DNA of 64,000 nt from Narthecium ossifragum. Lineage: Eukaryota; Streptophyta; Magnoliopsida; Dioscoreales; Nartheciaceae. The position numbers and the translations under genes were made by a program. The stretch is taken from positions 30,346,972-30,410,971 of the forward strand of contig OY986964.1 in assembly GCA_963920575.1 (NCBI GenBank), read 5' to 3'. This document shows, piece after piece, positions 32,601 to 45,430 of the stretch (the first letter of the stretch is position 1; each line of letters starts with the position of its first letter). The notes beneath the pieces are model-generated. The model saw nothing but the letters and a program-made list of their open reading frames with translations, had not been told where the DNA came from and did no database searches.

Positions 32601-33206
32601 TGTTGACTTTTGGCTCTTTTCCCATCTTGGATCGATCCAAGAGCTTGGATCGATCCGAAAGGTCGTTCCAGAGACGTGTTTGCAGCTTTGCACAATAAAT
32701 CGATCCAAACATACAGTGGATCGATCCAACCCTGTTTCCAAAGGCCTGTTTTCATATTTTTCACAGTGGATCGATCCAAACCTACAGTGGATTGATCCAA
32801 AACATTGTAGACGAGAAAATTGGAAGGTTTGGATCTAATCCGATCCTTAATTGTATGGGGACTATAAATAGGGGTTTTTGAGATTTTTTTTAGGGCTTGC
32901 TCTTCTTCCTTTGGAGCTCTAGAGAGAGGATGTTTGTAACCCTAATCTTTGGAATATGAGAGATTAGGATCTGAGAATTAAGCTTTGTATTTATAATCCT
33001 CTTTCATCTTGATAGTGGATTGATCGCTCGTGCCACCCGTGGATGTAGGCTATTGTCGAACCACGTAAATCCTCTTGTTTTTTGGTGCGTCTCTATTTTC
33101 TGTCCCTCTATTCTCTGATTACGAATTGGATAAATTGTTGGTGTGGTTGGTTTTCCTTCTCGATTGTTGGTGGATTTTAGCATTGGGGGTGCCTTCCGGT
33201 GCAAGA
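32601..33206 (+). repeat. Right LTR of copia B
   Basis: 606 bp, direct repeat of 24439-25076. It ends GCAAGA where the left copy ends GCAACA, so the terminal CA is mutated to GA. GATCGATC-type pairs are at 32697/32718 and 32768/32789 (21 bp each) and 32629/32647 (18 bp). A TATA-like ACTATAAATAGG follows near 32860. Confidence 0.9.
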
Positions 33207-33211
33207 TTCGA

Positions 33212-33583
33212 TTCATTCACAAGCAAATATTCCTAAGCCATCCATCGGACGTATCTTCACAGATCAAACATCTGATCGGATGCCTCCTCATACACCATCA
33301 AGCATGGCGATTTCTATAGGCACCATAGCGTTTATGCAACAAGGGACTTCACTTGCTTCATTTCACCATCCTTTGCATTCACCCAAAGCATCTGAAAACA
33401 ACCATCAAGATCCCACCTATCCAGATCAACCTTATCACAGCCCTGGAGCAACATCCTCCATGTATGCCTTGCAAATGGGCATTCAAAAAATATATGCTCC
33501 AGCGTCCCCTCTGCACCCTGGCACCGGTGGCACATTTTGTCACTAGTTATGCCAAGAGCCCATAGAGAAGCCAACGTCGAGAG
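33212..33583 (-). pseudogene. LINE post-RT zinc domain (zf-RVT)
   Basis: The minus-strand frame reads STLASLWALGITSDKMCHRC, then EGTLEHIFFECPFARHTWRMLL. The CxxC...H...C arrangement is that of the zf-RVT domain after LINE reverse transcriptase. It runs directly into the LTR boundary at 33583 and appears to continue the RT fragment that restarts at 36802. Confidence 0.85.
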
Positions 33584-36500
33584 TGTGAGGACCCATACCT
33601 CCAACCCGGTCCGACCGCGTCGGTCGAGGGTCTGGTTCAGTTGGTTTGGCTCAGTTGGCCTTGTTTCGCGAGCCGCTTTGATCGTTGCGGCTCCGGGGTA
33701 AATTACCCTAGGCGGAGTTGGTTTCACACACGTGTAGCGCACACACGGCCTTGTAATGATGTATGTGCTTGACTAGACTATTAGGAGCACCATAGATCGG
33801 AGGATCTGGGTTCGATCGTACGGATCGGGATCTGAGCGGCTAGGATCAAGATTAGATCTTGGCCATCCGATCAACCGGATCTGGGTTCGATCGTACGGAT
33901 CGGGATTTGAGCGGCTAGGATCAGATCCGGTTGATCGGATGGCCAAGATCTAATCTTGAGCCATTCATATAAAAAGACCCTCTAATTAGCATCCATCTCT
34001 CGTTAGGGCTCGTTTCCACCGTTAGAGAGAGGAGAGACCCGCGATCCACGTCGGGGGAGAACCAGAGACGGCGGCTATCATGACCAGAGGAGACGGTGAT
34101 CGGCAGAGAGGATGGCGGTAGCTGGGTTTCTCTCAACGACTGCGAAGGCGGAGCTTGGCGACGGCGACCAGAGAGAGATGACGACCGTGATTAGAGGGGA
34201 CCGACGGCGACGGCGTCGACGACTGGAGAAGGAGTTTTCGCGTGATCCAGTGATAGGGTTTCTGATCTAATCTCTTGATTAGGCTCTACTAGACTAGAAT
34301 AGGGTTGGCTTGATGCGTGATTCTTTGATTCCTCTATGGCTGAACTGTTTTCCTTCTTCATTCTCTTGCTATGCCATGCTCTATTTCCATTGCTACAATA
34401 TTGTGCTACGACTGGATGCTTCGATGGTTGTTGGATTGATGAGAATCTCTCCCTTCTCTTTGTTGTTTTGTCGAGATACATGTTAGACTAGGTTCGTGTG
34501 ATGCTATCTTCTCCCTTGTTGTTGTGATGGTTGGTTTCCCTCGTTGAGTCTGTGGCTTCCGATGGATGTTTTCTTCTTCTCTTTGCTAGTAGTTGGGGAT
34601 TGTTGCTTCTGCTCTGTTTTCCGTGGTTTGTTGGTGTTTGATGCTCTATGGTCTTGGCTCTTGTGATGTTCTCCTCTTCCTTCACATCGGTAGCTCAGAT
34701 TTAGTGATTGTCATGGTGTTTTATTCCCTTCTCTGATGTTATGCCTTGATTCTCTGATTTTTGCTGCTTTTGCTCTGTTTTTCCTCGCTGCCATGTACTT
34801 TGATGCTATGCCTCTGTTTTGTTCCCTGCTGCCGTGTGTAGTCTAGTTTTGTTGATGCATGCTTTGGTGAGGTATGTCTAGGAATGGCTTTGTTGGATTT
34901 CGATGCGAAGCTCTCCCATGTTTTCTTCCTCATCTTTCCCCCTTGTTGTCGTGCTCTGTCTTCGCGGCTGGTACATCTACCTAATGGATTTCGATAAGAG
35001 TTTTCCCCCTTCGTATGTGGATTTCCATTTTTCATTTCTCTGTTCTGGGTCTAGATTCGTGGCTTGGATGGATGTTGAGGAGTTGGTACCTGCCGACATT
35101 TCTCCTCGTCGACCGGTTAGTTTCGGGGGCCTTGGTTGGGCTATGCCGAGGGTCTGTCCTATCAATTGCTTGAGTCCTAGTTTACTTCTGGTTCTGTGGA
35201 TCAGTGCTTGACTGAAATGCTAACGGTGGGGTTGGACTGCGGTTTGGAATCCTCTTCACTGCCCTTAACCTTGGTCGAGTGAGTCTGGCTGGGGCTTGAT
35301 ATGATCGATGGTCGTATTGCCCCCGATGCCTAAGCTTCCCTTCCTCTCTCCACTCATCGACCTCCAATTCGCTGTTGATATGCTTTATAGTTGATGTTGA
35401 AAGGTTAAGCTGCCAATGGATTATTGCTATAATTCCCTGCGATCATGGTATATGTATGTCAATCATGTTAATTGCATAATATCGTAGCACGTTTCCGTCA
35501 CTGTTCAATTTCTTCAAACTAATGTTAACTTCGTAAATCGTATGATCTCTTGTTAATTGCCCAATGATATATTCCTGTATTATGTTGAAGCCTAGGGCCG
35601 GCTGTGTGCCCGTTTCTATTTTATTTGTAGGATTAATCGAGTGGGTGATTACCCTCGGAAATGTGTAGATAGAATTGGGCCGAAGGTGTGCCCTTGTTTG
35701 TTGAATGATATTATGCATGGTTTGGATATGCGAATTCCATGTGGGGCTTCTGTAAATTCATTGATGCTAAATACCCTATAGCTATGTTATACCATGTTGG
35801 ACAATTGATTGATGATATAGCATGTAGAGACATCTAGGCCTAGTTGTTTTGAATAGGCTCATGCATGATGCTTGCATTAGAGGCATTCAGGCTAGGTGGT
35901 AGGCGATGGATTCGATCGCCGATCCGGGGTTCTCAGGTAGCCCGGATCTAGCCCTAGGACCGGGGTTTGGGTAGTAAAGGATTAGGAGGTGATTGTCATC
36001 AATAATTATGTTTGATATCATTTGAGATTGTTGTTATAGTCGACCATGTTTGATATTCTTGTACTTGAGGTGTACAGGTCGTGTCGGATCTCCAAGGCCA
36101 AGCGCTAAGGATGGTTGTCAATGTCCCTGACATGTGTGTCCCCGTGAGAGATGGTATGACTGGGCAGGGTGGTACTTGGACAGGAGCCCGTAGTCTTTGA
36201 TTCCTCTCGTTTGTTCTTGGGTGAGGGTGGGACCTGGACAAGAGCCCTCGGGAATCGACAGGGTTATGAGACCCCTTGCAGTTTCCCTTCCTTTCTGTGC
36301 GACTAGAGTAGAACCCTACTGGGTATTGTTGCTCACCCTACGTACCTGGGCTGCATCGGCGATGCAGGTCGATGCAGTTCCTTCTTTCAGGTGTTCTTCT
36401 AGAAGATGGCGTGACATTTTGAGGTGATCGGAAACTTGGAGCTTCAAGAAGTTCTTCCACAGTTCATTTACAGTTTTAATCAATCATGTGTAAATTGATG

Positions 36501-36801
36501 TATAATCTGATATATTCGAGAACATAATTGTATGATTATTAATTCAGTTGTATTTGATAAATGTTGTAATATATTTTAATATACACGTTGAGGAATGTAA
36601 TGATGTTGAAGTTAAGATTGTAAAATGTACAGGTTTCTTGTGCTATAATTATAAAGGAGATTTTGCCAAATTTTTATGAACTGGAGGACTTGATGGTCTC
36701 AATTCGTAGCAGTTATCTACTTGTGCGCCAATTGATAATGTAAACAGATTTAGGTGGCTCACGTCTCAATCTGGATGAATTTTTTAGGTCGGGGCGTGAC
36801 A
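33584..36801 (+). mobile_element. Long LTR (TGTGAGGACC...GGGCGTGACA) in the LINE
   Basis: Begins TGTGAGGACCCATACC and ends GGTCGGGGCGTGACA. No coding domain lies inside its 3.2 kb. The flanking 5-mers are gagag and ggagc, an imperfect match, so TSD support is weak. The boundary is supported instead by LINE protein text on both sides (zinc domain left, RT right). It belongs with the LTR tails ending at 8936 and 63899 and is a relative of the TGTGAGGAC...GCGACA family. ORFs inside are short and unrecognised. Confidence 0.7.
33846..33959. repeat. Perfect 37-bp inverted repeat with a direct repeat
   Basis: Arm 33846-33882 is exactly the reverse complement of arm 33923-33959. The spacer contains GGGTTCGATCGTACGGATCG, which also occurs just before the first arm (from 33808), so a direct repeat overlaps the hairpin. 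It lies about 260-375 bp into the LTR. Confidence 0.9.
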
Positions 36802-38082
36802 GGAGCTTGAAGTACGTGAGTCGCCAAAGAAAATGTCACACCCGGGGGCCTGTCAACGCCTGCCAAATCCTCCATGCTCTGGCTCGTCGTTTGAAGTGAC
36901 TCCAAATATTGATAGCAAGATCCAGTTGTGATCTGACCATTAAGATGACCCATCCAGCAATGCTCATCCACATTGGCTCGCTGGTTCACCTGCACCGAAT
37001 AGATTTGCTCAACCATTTCTGAAGAGAACAACGGCACTAATAGATCACGTTGCCAGCACCTCGCCTCATCCATCAACTTGCCAAGTCGCAGCCCATCTAT
37101 CTCTGCAGCTACCATCATTGGACATGCCGACCTTGCCATCGCTACATCCCGAAACTACTAATCCTTTAACAATCTCACTTGACTTGCAGCACAAGGTGAC
37201 CACTGAATACCCAGAGTAAGAAGCTTGCAGCAGTCTAAGAGAACTTGACACTAGATTTACCCGGTTTCATCTGCAACCCAAATAGATTCCAGTACCATTG
37301 CAACACCGTGAGCAGCTTGCGTACGTCTAGAGATGTGGCTTTAGTGAAGAACAACAGTCATCTGCATACATCAATGACTAGGCCGGAGTCAGTGCGCGGG
37401 GAGTACACCCCTTCACATGCCATCAGCTCCCAAGTTAACATAACTGGAACGACCAGCTAAAAATGCTAATTACTCTATGCTAATTAACTACCCTAGGCCC
37501 CAGCACCGGTTTCAGTCGGTTCACTAGCATGGTAGTAATTAACTTGTAACACGCATGCAGAGACATATCGGTCGAAATTCCTTGACATGGCGTGAATTCT
37601 TCACTTTCGGGATTAGAGAAATAAAATTATCATTTCAATGATTGAAGAGCTTCCCATAATTAAAAAAAACTCCAAAATCAAGGAAGAGATATCCGGTCCA
37701 ACCACATTCTAATAATCCCTGTAAAATTATGCTGGCAACCCATCCGGACTAGGACACTTATCCAAACCCAATCGGGCTAGGACACTTATCCAAGCCCATC
37801 TGCTTGTCCGCCGCACCCACAACCACTTGTAATAGGATAAGAACACATCATTCACTACATCCTGATCCACTACCATAACTCCCTCATCATCAAAGACTTC
37901 GGCGACTTTGGATCTGTTGCCACTCTGTTTAAGCAGTTAATGGAACTAAGTACGTATTCTGGTCTCCCTCCTCAATCCACTGAGATCTCTTGCGTTGAAC
38001 AATTTACGCCTCGTATTGGAGTAGTAACGCCACATGCTTGTTCTCCAACGATCTCATACATTGCTCATCCTCTAACGTAGGT
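36802..38082 (-). pseudogene. LINE reverse transcriptase fragment
   Basis: Minus-strand frames read VALLLQYEA then a stop, followed by QRKRSQWIEEGDQNT (38060-37960), the segment before the LINE polymerase fingers. Further down are a decayed FFTKATSLDVRKLLTVLQWYW segment (about 37350) and 37139-36810 with ARCWQRDLLVPLFSSEMVEQ and DEHCWMGHLNGQITTGSCYQ, typical of the RT C-terminus. Stops and shifts are frequent. The fragment is bounded on both sides by LTR insertions. Confidence 0.75.
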
Positions 38083-38939
38083 TGATCGCTTATAAATGCG
38101 TCGTTAAATCAGATGCAAAACACAATTTAGAGATTTATAAATCCTACATTCAATGCTAAATTAAAACGTAATAAAGTGATGAAATTCAGAGTCGAATCAC
38201 AGGGAAAATCGTATCTTTTAGGGCAAACGAATCGATATCAAATCTCAGGAGCTCTAATCCTAAAGTGAAAAAGGATTTTATGGATTTTTATTAAAATAAT
38301 TATGAAAGCAAATAAAAGACTTAAAAGTAATCAATGAGAGAAAATTCCTAGGGTTCACTCAATCCACTTTAGCTTCACTTGTTGTATTTTCTAATTATCC
38401 TCTTGTTCTCTTTCAAGACATTATAGATTCACAGCTTCTTAAGCTTGTATGAATCCCTAAAATAATGCTATTGCTTCCCTAAGGCATAACCTATCTATAC
38501 TTAGCATAGATTGTTTTCGAACTTAATCTGAATACAACCTATCTTCATCTAGCATAGATTATCTCAAAGACACACAAAAGCAACATAAAAACCATTCTAC
38601 GAATCTCTACCATCAAGCACATCAATCAAGTAGGTCTGAATACACGTTAATGGAACTCAGTTCCTTCAAATCTTTATAAGATAAAATCATATTCATATGA
38701 TCATGACTTTGAAAAGGTAACAAGAATCAAACTAGAAAATACAAAAAAATTACACTAAAGCTTCATGAGATCCCTAAGAAGAAGAATCAGCCACTCATCT
38801 GATTGATGAACGCCATATAGTTGATGATTAGATCCCGATATCCAAGCCGCGTCTCCGTCTTCTTCAACAACCTTAATCCTTTCTTTTCTCTCTATAGAGG
38901 CTCATGGTTTTTGGCTAACAAAACCCTTTTTATATGTTA

Positions 38940-41900
38940 TGTCGCGCCCCGACCCGCGAAAGCCCAACCAGGTCGGGCGACGCGAATCGAAACCTAACAA
39001 ACCGCGGAAAAAATATTGGCGAGGGTTCCCTCTAACCTACTGGTCTCCCTAACAATTCATCAAACACCCCCAATTTAAAACAATAATTAAATAATCAAAC
39101 CTCGAACCACAAATTACAAACCCAAAAGCGAATTTAATATACATATCCTCGGAGAGGGGAAGATTCGAATACAACATTACTCCCGTATGAGATTATCTAA
39201 CATAGGGTAGAAAAACTGTAAAAGATCACCACCTCTCAGACTCCGCCTGGCGCCACCGCACCGCCAACCAACTGCACGGTAGGGGAAAAAGAAGAAGAAC
39301 TGACGCTTGCACCTGCAAAACGCAGCCCGGATAGGAGTGAGCATAAAGCTCAGTAGGGTTCTACACTACGACACACAGAAGGAAGAGGGAAACGCAACAG
39401 TGTCACCCTCAAGTAAGACCTGGGTGTATACAGGGGTCCCATAACACCACTGCGTGTCCCTGAGAACCAGGAACGACTCAATATGTGAGGACCTGTCCCT
39501 CTACCCCTGTGGCTCGTTGTAGACCGCAAGGGCAATTTGGTAAATTGTGCATTGTTGGTTTGTTTCACACCCGCGTGTACACACACTGGCCTTATTTAGG
39601 TTAATGCTTGTTTAGAATGGCTAGGTGGACCCGGGATCGGAAGATCCCAGCTCGGGCGCGCGGAAGCTTGCCCTTGGGCAGCTGACGACCCTTGAGCGAT
39701 CGATCGCTCCTTGGAACGATCGATCGAACTCGTGAGCGAGTCGGTGGGTTTGACCCGCTCGAATCAATCCGACTTGGTGTTGGGATCGATCCAGGGCGCG
39801 AGCGACCGATCGCTCCTTGGAGCGATCGATCGGAATCGCATCGGTGGCTTTTTCTGCTTCGCGAGGACGGCCGCCGTTGGCCGTCGCTCTCCCCTGTCAG
39901 AGGGGGGAGGACTTCCCCTCCCCTCCCCTCACTTTTTCCCCCTTCCCCCGGCTTTCCCCTTCCCCTTTCCCTCCTTTTCTTCCCCTCCTCTTCCTCCTTC
40001 TCCTCCTTTCTTCTTCCTCCTTCTTTCTTCTCCTGAAACCTCTGCTTCTTTCCCCGGTTTCCGGCAGCCAACTTCCTCTCCTCCGTTCTCCCTCCTCCAA
40101 CCATCTTTTTCGGCGTTCTAAGGCTCGTTGGATCCGTGACAACGAGAGGAAGATCCCTGAAGTGGTTTGGAAGCTTGTTAGTGATCAACTTGCGGGGAAT
40201 CAGCCGAGGAAGCACTGTTAGGTAGGGTTATACCTACTGATGTTTATTTCGGGTTTTCTCTAGATCTAGCCGTTGGATCTTGTTGATTTTTGTCTTGTTG
40301 TATTCCTTATGCCTATTAGAATTACGGATATGAGTTTCATGATATTTGGTTGAGATTTGAGTAGGTTTTATGCATAATTAAGCTCAGATTTATGGCTTTC
40401 TGCTGTTCTTGAAGAACAGCCGGCTTGCGGCGTGTTTTTCGGCCGGTACGTACATGATCTTGGTTTGTGATGAGCAAAAGCGTTGTATATCTTTGAGTCT
40501 ACGTTCCAATTCCACTAATTTCATATTTTTCCGATTTTTTTACGATTTGTTATGAATTGTTTGCTGGAGGGCTGCGTTGCAGCAATTAATGGGTAAGTTA
40601 CTTTGATTAACGATTTTGATTAGTGTTTTCCCGTTAATTCAACCGTTGGATGATTATGAATTTTGAATATGTTGATCCTACTATATACTCCTACTGGTAG
40701 TTAAGTTGGATCTTGAATCCGATATCGTTTGGATGTCGGATCGACAGGATCAATTAGCCCCTAAGTAGAGGTTTTGGGTGTTTGAATATAATATTATATT
40801 TCAGAATATAATATTATATTGTTTACTGTTCAAGAGCGATTTTCGGGGTTGCTTCCCGTTGCAGGAGTTCGCGGTTGACGGTCGTGGTACCGTCGTAATG
40901 CCGGGACCCGCTGCAGATCGGCTGGCAGCGGTTGGTAGTACCGCTGCAGCGATCCGGTTGACTTTTATGATGTTTGTCATATTGTTGCATGCTTCACTTC
41001 TTATCTGTGTATGTCATAGCATGCATTCCTCTGTTGTGCATTAGTTGCATTGGTTAGGGCGTGGGTGATCTTTGGGTCGCCGTCCCGAGGCTGGAAGCTC
41101 GGACTTAGCCCTAAGACCGGGGTTGGGTAGTTTGGACCTGGTTTGAATTGTGGTGTCCAGTCGAATTTGATGTTAGGCCTAGAGGACTGGTACACCTGTT
41201 GTTTGATGATGATTAGAGGTCGTGTCGGCCTCAAGTCAGGTGTTGAGGATGCCACCGGTAGCGGGTCTTATTCTTTGGGCAGTGTCCGTTCCTGCCAGTA
41301 GGGGATCAGTGTGGTCCCAGTCAGTGAGGGGTGACCACAGCTGGCACCCTGCGACACTAGGCGTATCCAGGATGGGCCCAGTTTGTTGGGGTGACCATGG
41401 TTGGATATGCCTAGAGATCACCGGTGAATGGTAATGGGACCATTGTAGCTCACTCGAGTCTGGCTTGAGGGCAACACTGTTGCGTTTCCCTCTTCCTTCT
41501 GTGTGGCGTAGTGTAGATCCCTACTGAGCTTAGTGCTCACTCCTACCCGGGCTGCGTTTTGCAGGTGCAGGCGTCAGTACCTCTTCTGTGGCCCCTACCG
41601 GGCAGTTGGTCGGCGGTGCGGCGGCGCCAGGCGGAGTCTGAGGGGTGGTGATCCTTTACAGTTTTTATCCTACGTTAGATAGTCTCCTACGGGAGTAATG
41701 TTGTATTTGAACTCCCCCTCTCCGAGAATATGTATATTAAACCTTTTTGAGTTCTTAAATCTGTGGTTCGAGGTTTCATTAAATTATTGTCTTTTAATTG
41801 GGGGAGCTTTTGGTGAATTATTAGGGTGACCAATAGGTTAGAGGGAACCCTCGCCAGCTTTGTTTTCCGCGTTTTGTAGGTTCCGGTTCGCGTCGCCCGG

Positions 41901-43682
41901 CCCGGTTGGGCTTTCGCGGGTCAGGGCGCGACATAATAAGCAGGAACGAACACTGTAGACTCACAGGCAGAACAACGTGAACACTGCTGGCGGGAAATGG
42001 CACCGTTGAGTAGGTGACTCCTCTACTCAAGAGTCGTCACAGTGGAACACCGACTACACCTCAGCATCCGACTCAAGGCCGACACGACCTCTATAATCAT
42101 TAAGCAACAAGTGTACCAGTCATCTACGCCTATCATCAAGTTTGACTAGACACTATAATTAGAACCGGGTTCAAACTACCCAACCCCGGTCCTAAGGCTA
42201 AGTCCGAGCTTCCAGCCTCGGGACGGCGACCCACAAATCACCCACGCCCTAACCATGTAACTAATGCACAACAGAGAATGCATGCCATGAACATACACAG
42301 ATAAGAAGTAAAGCATGCAACAGTATGAAAAGGCAACATACAAGTCCAACTGGATCGCTACAGCGGTACTACCAACCGCTGCCAGCCGATCCGCATCGGG
42401 TCTCGGCATTACGACGGTACCACGACCGTCCACCGCGGACTCCTGCAACGGGAAGCAACCCCGAAAACTGCTGATGAACAGTAAAATATAATATAATATG
42501 TTTCGAACATATAATATTATTTAAAACACCAAACAATTCTCTACCTAGAGCTAGTTGACCCGTAGATCCGACATCCAAACGATGTCAGATTCGAGATCCA
42601 ACTTAGACTTCAGTAGATCAACATGTTGGGATCAACATATCCAAAATCTAGGAACATCCAACGGCTGGATTAACGTGCAAACACTAATCAAAACAGCTAA
42701 GCAAAACTAACTTACCATTGCTTGCTGCAACGCAGCCCACCCGTACGAAACTCATAACAAATCGTACGAAAATCAGAAAATTATGAAATCAGTTGGGTTT
42801 GAGAGTAGCTTCAAAGATCTACAACGATTATGTTCATCACAACCCAAGAACATGCACGTACTGGTCGGAAAACTTGCCGCAAACCTGCTGTTCTTGAAGA
42901 ACAACAGAAACCGGAAAATCCGAGATTAAACATGCATAAATCACACTAAAATCTCAACCAAAGCTTATGAAACTTATACCAGAAATTATACTAAGCAAGA
43001 GGGATCCAACAACACAAAGAACAGCAAGATCAAACGGCTAGATTAAGAGAAACCCATTAAACTAACTCAGGTAGGTGAAAACCTACCGGAAAAGCTAATC
43101 CTCGGTTGATTCCCCGCAAACCAGTCACCAACAAAACTTCAAACCACACCAAGAATCTTCCTCACGTCGCCACGAATCCAACGAGCTTTGGAACGCCCAA
43201 AACGGTGGCCGGAGGAGGAAGAACGGAGAAGAAGAAGGTGACTGCCGGGAAGAATAGAGGAAGCAGAGCGCGGGAAGAAGAAAGAAGAAGGAAGAAGAAG
43301 AGAAGGAGAGGAGGAAGAAGAGAAAGGAAAAGGAAGGGGAAAGCAGGGGAAGGAGGGGAAAAGGGGGAGGAGAGGAGGGAAAGTCCTCTCTCCCTCTGAC
43401 AGGGGAGAGCGACGGCCGACGGTGGCAGTCCTCTCAAAAAAAACCCACCGACTCGATATCGATCACTCACGGGCCGCCAGCTGCCCAAAAACAGACTTCT
43501 GCGCGCCCAAGCTTGGATCTTCTGACCCCGAGTCCACCTAACCCTTCTTCTAATCAAACACTAATACCAAACAAGGTCAGTGTGTGCACACGCGGGTGTG
43601 AAACAAACCAACAAGGAGTAATTTACCAAATTGCCCTTGCGGTTTACAACGAGCCACAGGGGTAGAGGGGTAGGTCCTGACA
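38940..43682 (-). mobile_element. Solo LTR, TGTGAGGAC family, minus orientation
   Basis: On the plus strand it reads TGTCGCGCCCCGACC at the left and ends GTAGGTCCTGACA. The exact TSD tgtta lies at 38935-38939 and 43683-43687. It is interrupted by a plus-oriented member of the same family (39484-41933), and without it is about 2.3 kb. GA-rich text at 43200-43400 is the minus-strand counterpart of the CT-rich part of other copies. Confidence 0.9.
39484..41933 (+). mobile_element. Solo LTR, TGTGAGGAC family, nested in an inverted sibling
   Basis: Starts TGTGAGGACCTGTCCC and ends GGTCAGGGCGCGACA. The near-exact TSD is caata (39479-39483) and taata (41934-41938). Length is 2450 bp. GATCGATC-type pairs lie around 39696-39836, then the CT-rich stretch (39900-40110). 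The conserved block CCCGGGCTGCGTTTTGCAG is at about 41547-41565. It aligns along its length with 11419-13797. Confidence 0.88.
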
Positions 43683-44253
43683 TGTTAATTCCCGGAATTA
43701 GGGTTTTGGGTTGAGTTGGACCTCTAGTGCAACTCGGATTTCCTGGTCTAATCCTGACAACCACTTCCAGTCGCAACTGGGCTCAACCCATCCATAATAT
43801 GGAAATACGTCCAACACAAAAGATGTAGATTTTGAAGTTGTCTGTCAGATCCCGAAGATTTGATAATATTTGGACTTATCTGGAATATTTGACGAATATT
43901 CTCCCGCACGTCGATGGATCAGTTTTCCAGCAGCTATATATCTTCATTTTCTTCAAAACGGCTATCAATCCATCAGGAATCTAGAAAAGTTTCCAACATG
44001 AACGTTGTATGTCTTTATGTTTTCTAGATTTTATCCAAATTTCAGAATATTTGGAGATATGAATAATTTCTAGTGAATATTATCCTGACAATCAACGAAG
44101 CAGTGTATTTTCAGCATATTAACCATTTTCTGTAATTTCTAGCTTGAATCTTAATTAATTCTGAAATCACTTAACAAACTATCAAATAAAAACACTCTCG
44201 GGCTAACAAATGTAATTTAAGGGGTTTTCTTATAAATATTTAGTGACTCATCA

Positions 44254-45430
44254 TAAGCCTCACCTTCTCTTATTATAAGTACAAACTATTCAAATGTTGG
44301 AGAATGACTTGGTTCAAGTTGAACATATCGAAATCATCTCGGTGGCTCCACGAGTTGACGTTATTTTTTATCTCCTTGAGACGGCCTGTCACATGGTATT
44401 GAAGAAATCCCCATCGCTACCGGTTCCATGCATGCCGCATCGTCACACGGAAAGCAAGGAGAGGAATCTAGAATTGTTGGAGTCTGAACGGTGTTGGGCC
44501 AATCAAGACCTGCTCAGAAAACAAGGTTAGAAGTAATGATCAGTGATCCGACCCCATGAACGGTAGGTGCTGAACAGATGCAGAAGGAAACCAGTCCTGG
44601 AGGGACTGGTTGCATAGCGCCCGATCCATACGTTCCAAAAACCGCTTCCTCCTAGGGCATTTGTTTGAATAAGTGAACGACGGGCCCCATAACCTCATAT
44701 CAACAAGCCCCCCAGTCGAGATGAAGTTGAGGAAGTTTGAAAACGACTGATTAAAAACAAAGGGGACTCTTCCCCGCTTCTCCGACGGTGCAATGATGGC
44801 ATTGAAATCCCCAAGCATCAAATGAGGCCAACATGATCTATTGAGATCCTCAAGGTCCTGCTGCAACGACCTCCTCTCTTGCCACGTGTGAGCTGCATAG
44901 CTTGTAGATACAAACCACTGACCAGAGGACATTGAAGTAATCGTCCCATGAACAGCTTGCTCAGAAAAGTGCATGAATGAGACATTTCCCAAGCTCACCT
45001 TCCATACAACAAGGATACCACCATGTCGCCCCCTACTCGGCAGAAGTACCCCCAGTCAGCGCCCAAACGCGCCTGAATATAAGGCAAGTGTGCCTTCATC
45101 ACCACAGCCTCCAACATGAACACCATTTCTAGTTAATGTTGAGCCAACAGTCGACGATATATGCTAACAACTCGCTTCGGACCCAACCCGTGGACAATCC
45201 AGGCCAAAAGACGAGTCATGAAAACTAGTTGGATTGAAGGCCCACCTCATGGGCCTCAAGTCGACTACGCTTAGATCGACCATTTCCTCTGCGTCCATCC
45301 ACCTGCATCTCCCCATACTCAATGGCAAGTGTCACCTTTCGAGGCACAGTGAACCCAAGCAGCGCATCTCTAGTCTTATCCACCTTGTTTCCTGGCAACC
45401 TTCCCTCATACATCACCTTTTGCAGAGTCA
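44254..45430 (-). pseudogene. LINE endonuclease and end of ORF1
   Basis: The frame at 44998-44540 is an apurinic-type endonuclease with SCWPHLMLGDFNAII, FLNFISTGGLVDMRLWGPSFTY, RMDRALCNQ and GSDH, all standard LINE EN motifs. 45431-45225 gives the basic end of ORF1 (GFTVPRKVTLAIEYGEMQ). 45225-45000 between them has the EN N-terminal part in broken frames (SAESGGRHGGILVVWK). It ends at the TGAT LTR nest on the left and abuts a Sirevirus-like gag fragment on the right. Confidence 0.85.

Larger units (their letters stand above)
24439..33206 (+). mobile_element. Ty1/copia retrotransposon B, complete outline, two nested insertions
   Basis: Two direct LTRs (24439-25076 and 32601-33206) both start TGTTGACTTTTGGCTC and end GGTGCCTTCCGG(C/T)GCAA(C/G)A. 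The exact TSD ttcga lies at 24434-24438 and 33207-33211. A primer-binding site follows the left LTR and a polypurine tract precedes the right one. Gag, zinc knuckle, protease, integrase, RT and RNase H remains lie between on the plus strand. Solo-LTR-like units at 25819-27552 and 30545-32175, each with a perfect 5-bp TSD, account for 3.4 kb, leaving about 5.4 kb of native element. Many premature stops and a mutated RT active site show it is long dead. It sits in the LINE. Confidence 0.93.
38083..44253 (-). mobile_element. TGAT-family LTR unit in the LINE, itself carrying two solo LTRs
   Basis: Starts TGATCGCTTATAAATGCG and ends TTTAGTGACTCATCA, closely resembling the 4042-5425 unit at both ends. 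Flanks are taggt and taagc, a poor TSD match, so the call rests on similarity to the 4042 unit and on LINE text on both sides. The family motif GAGTCGAATCACAGGGAA is near 38201. Removing the insertion 38940-43682 leaves about 1.4 kb, matching the 4042 copy in size. Confidence 0.75.

Noticed and set aside
43106..43399. Lys/Arg/Glu-rich ORF
   Set aside because: It is the complement of the CT-rich stretch of an inverted solo LTR.
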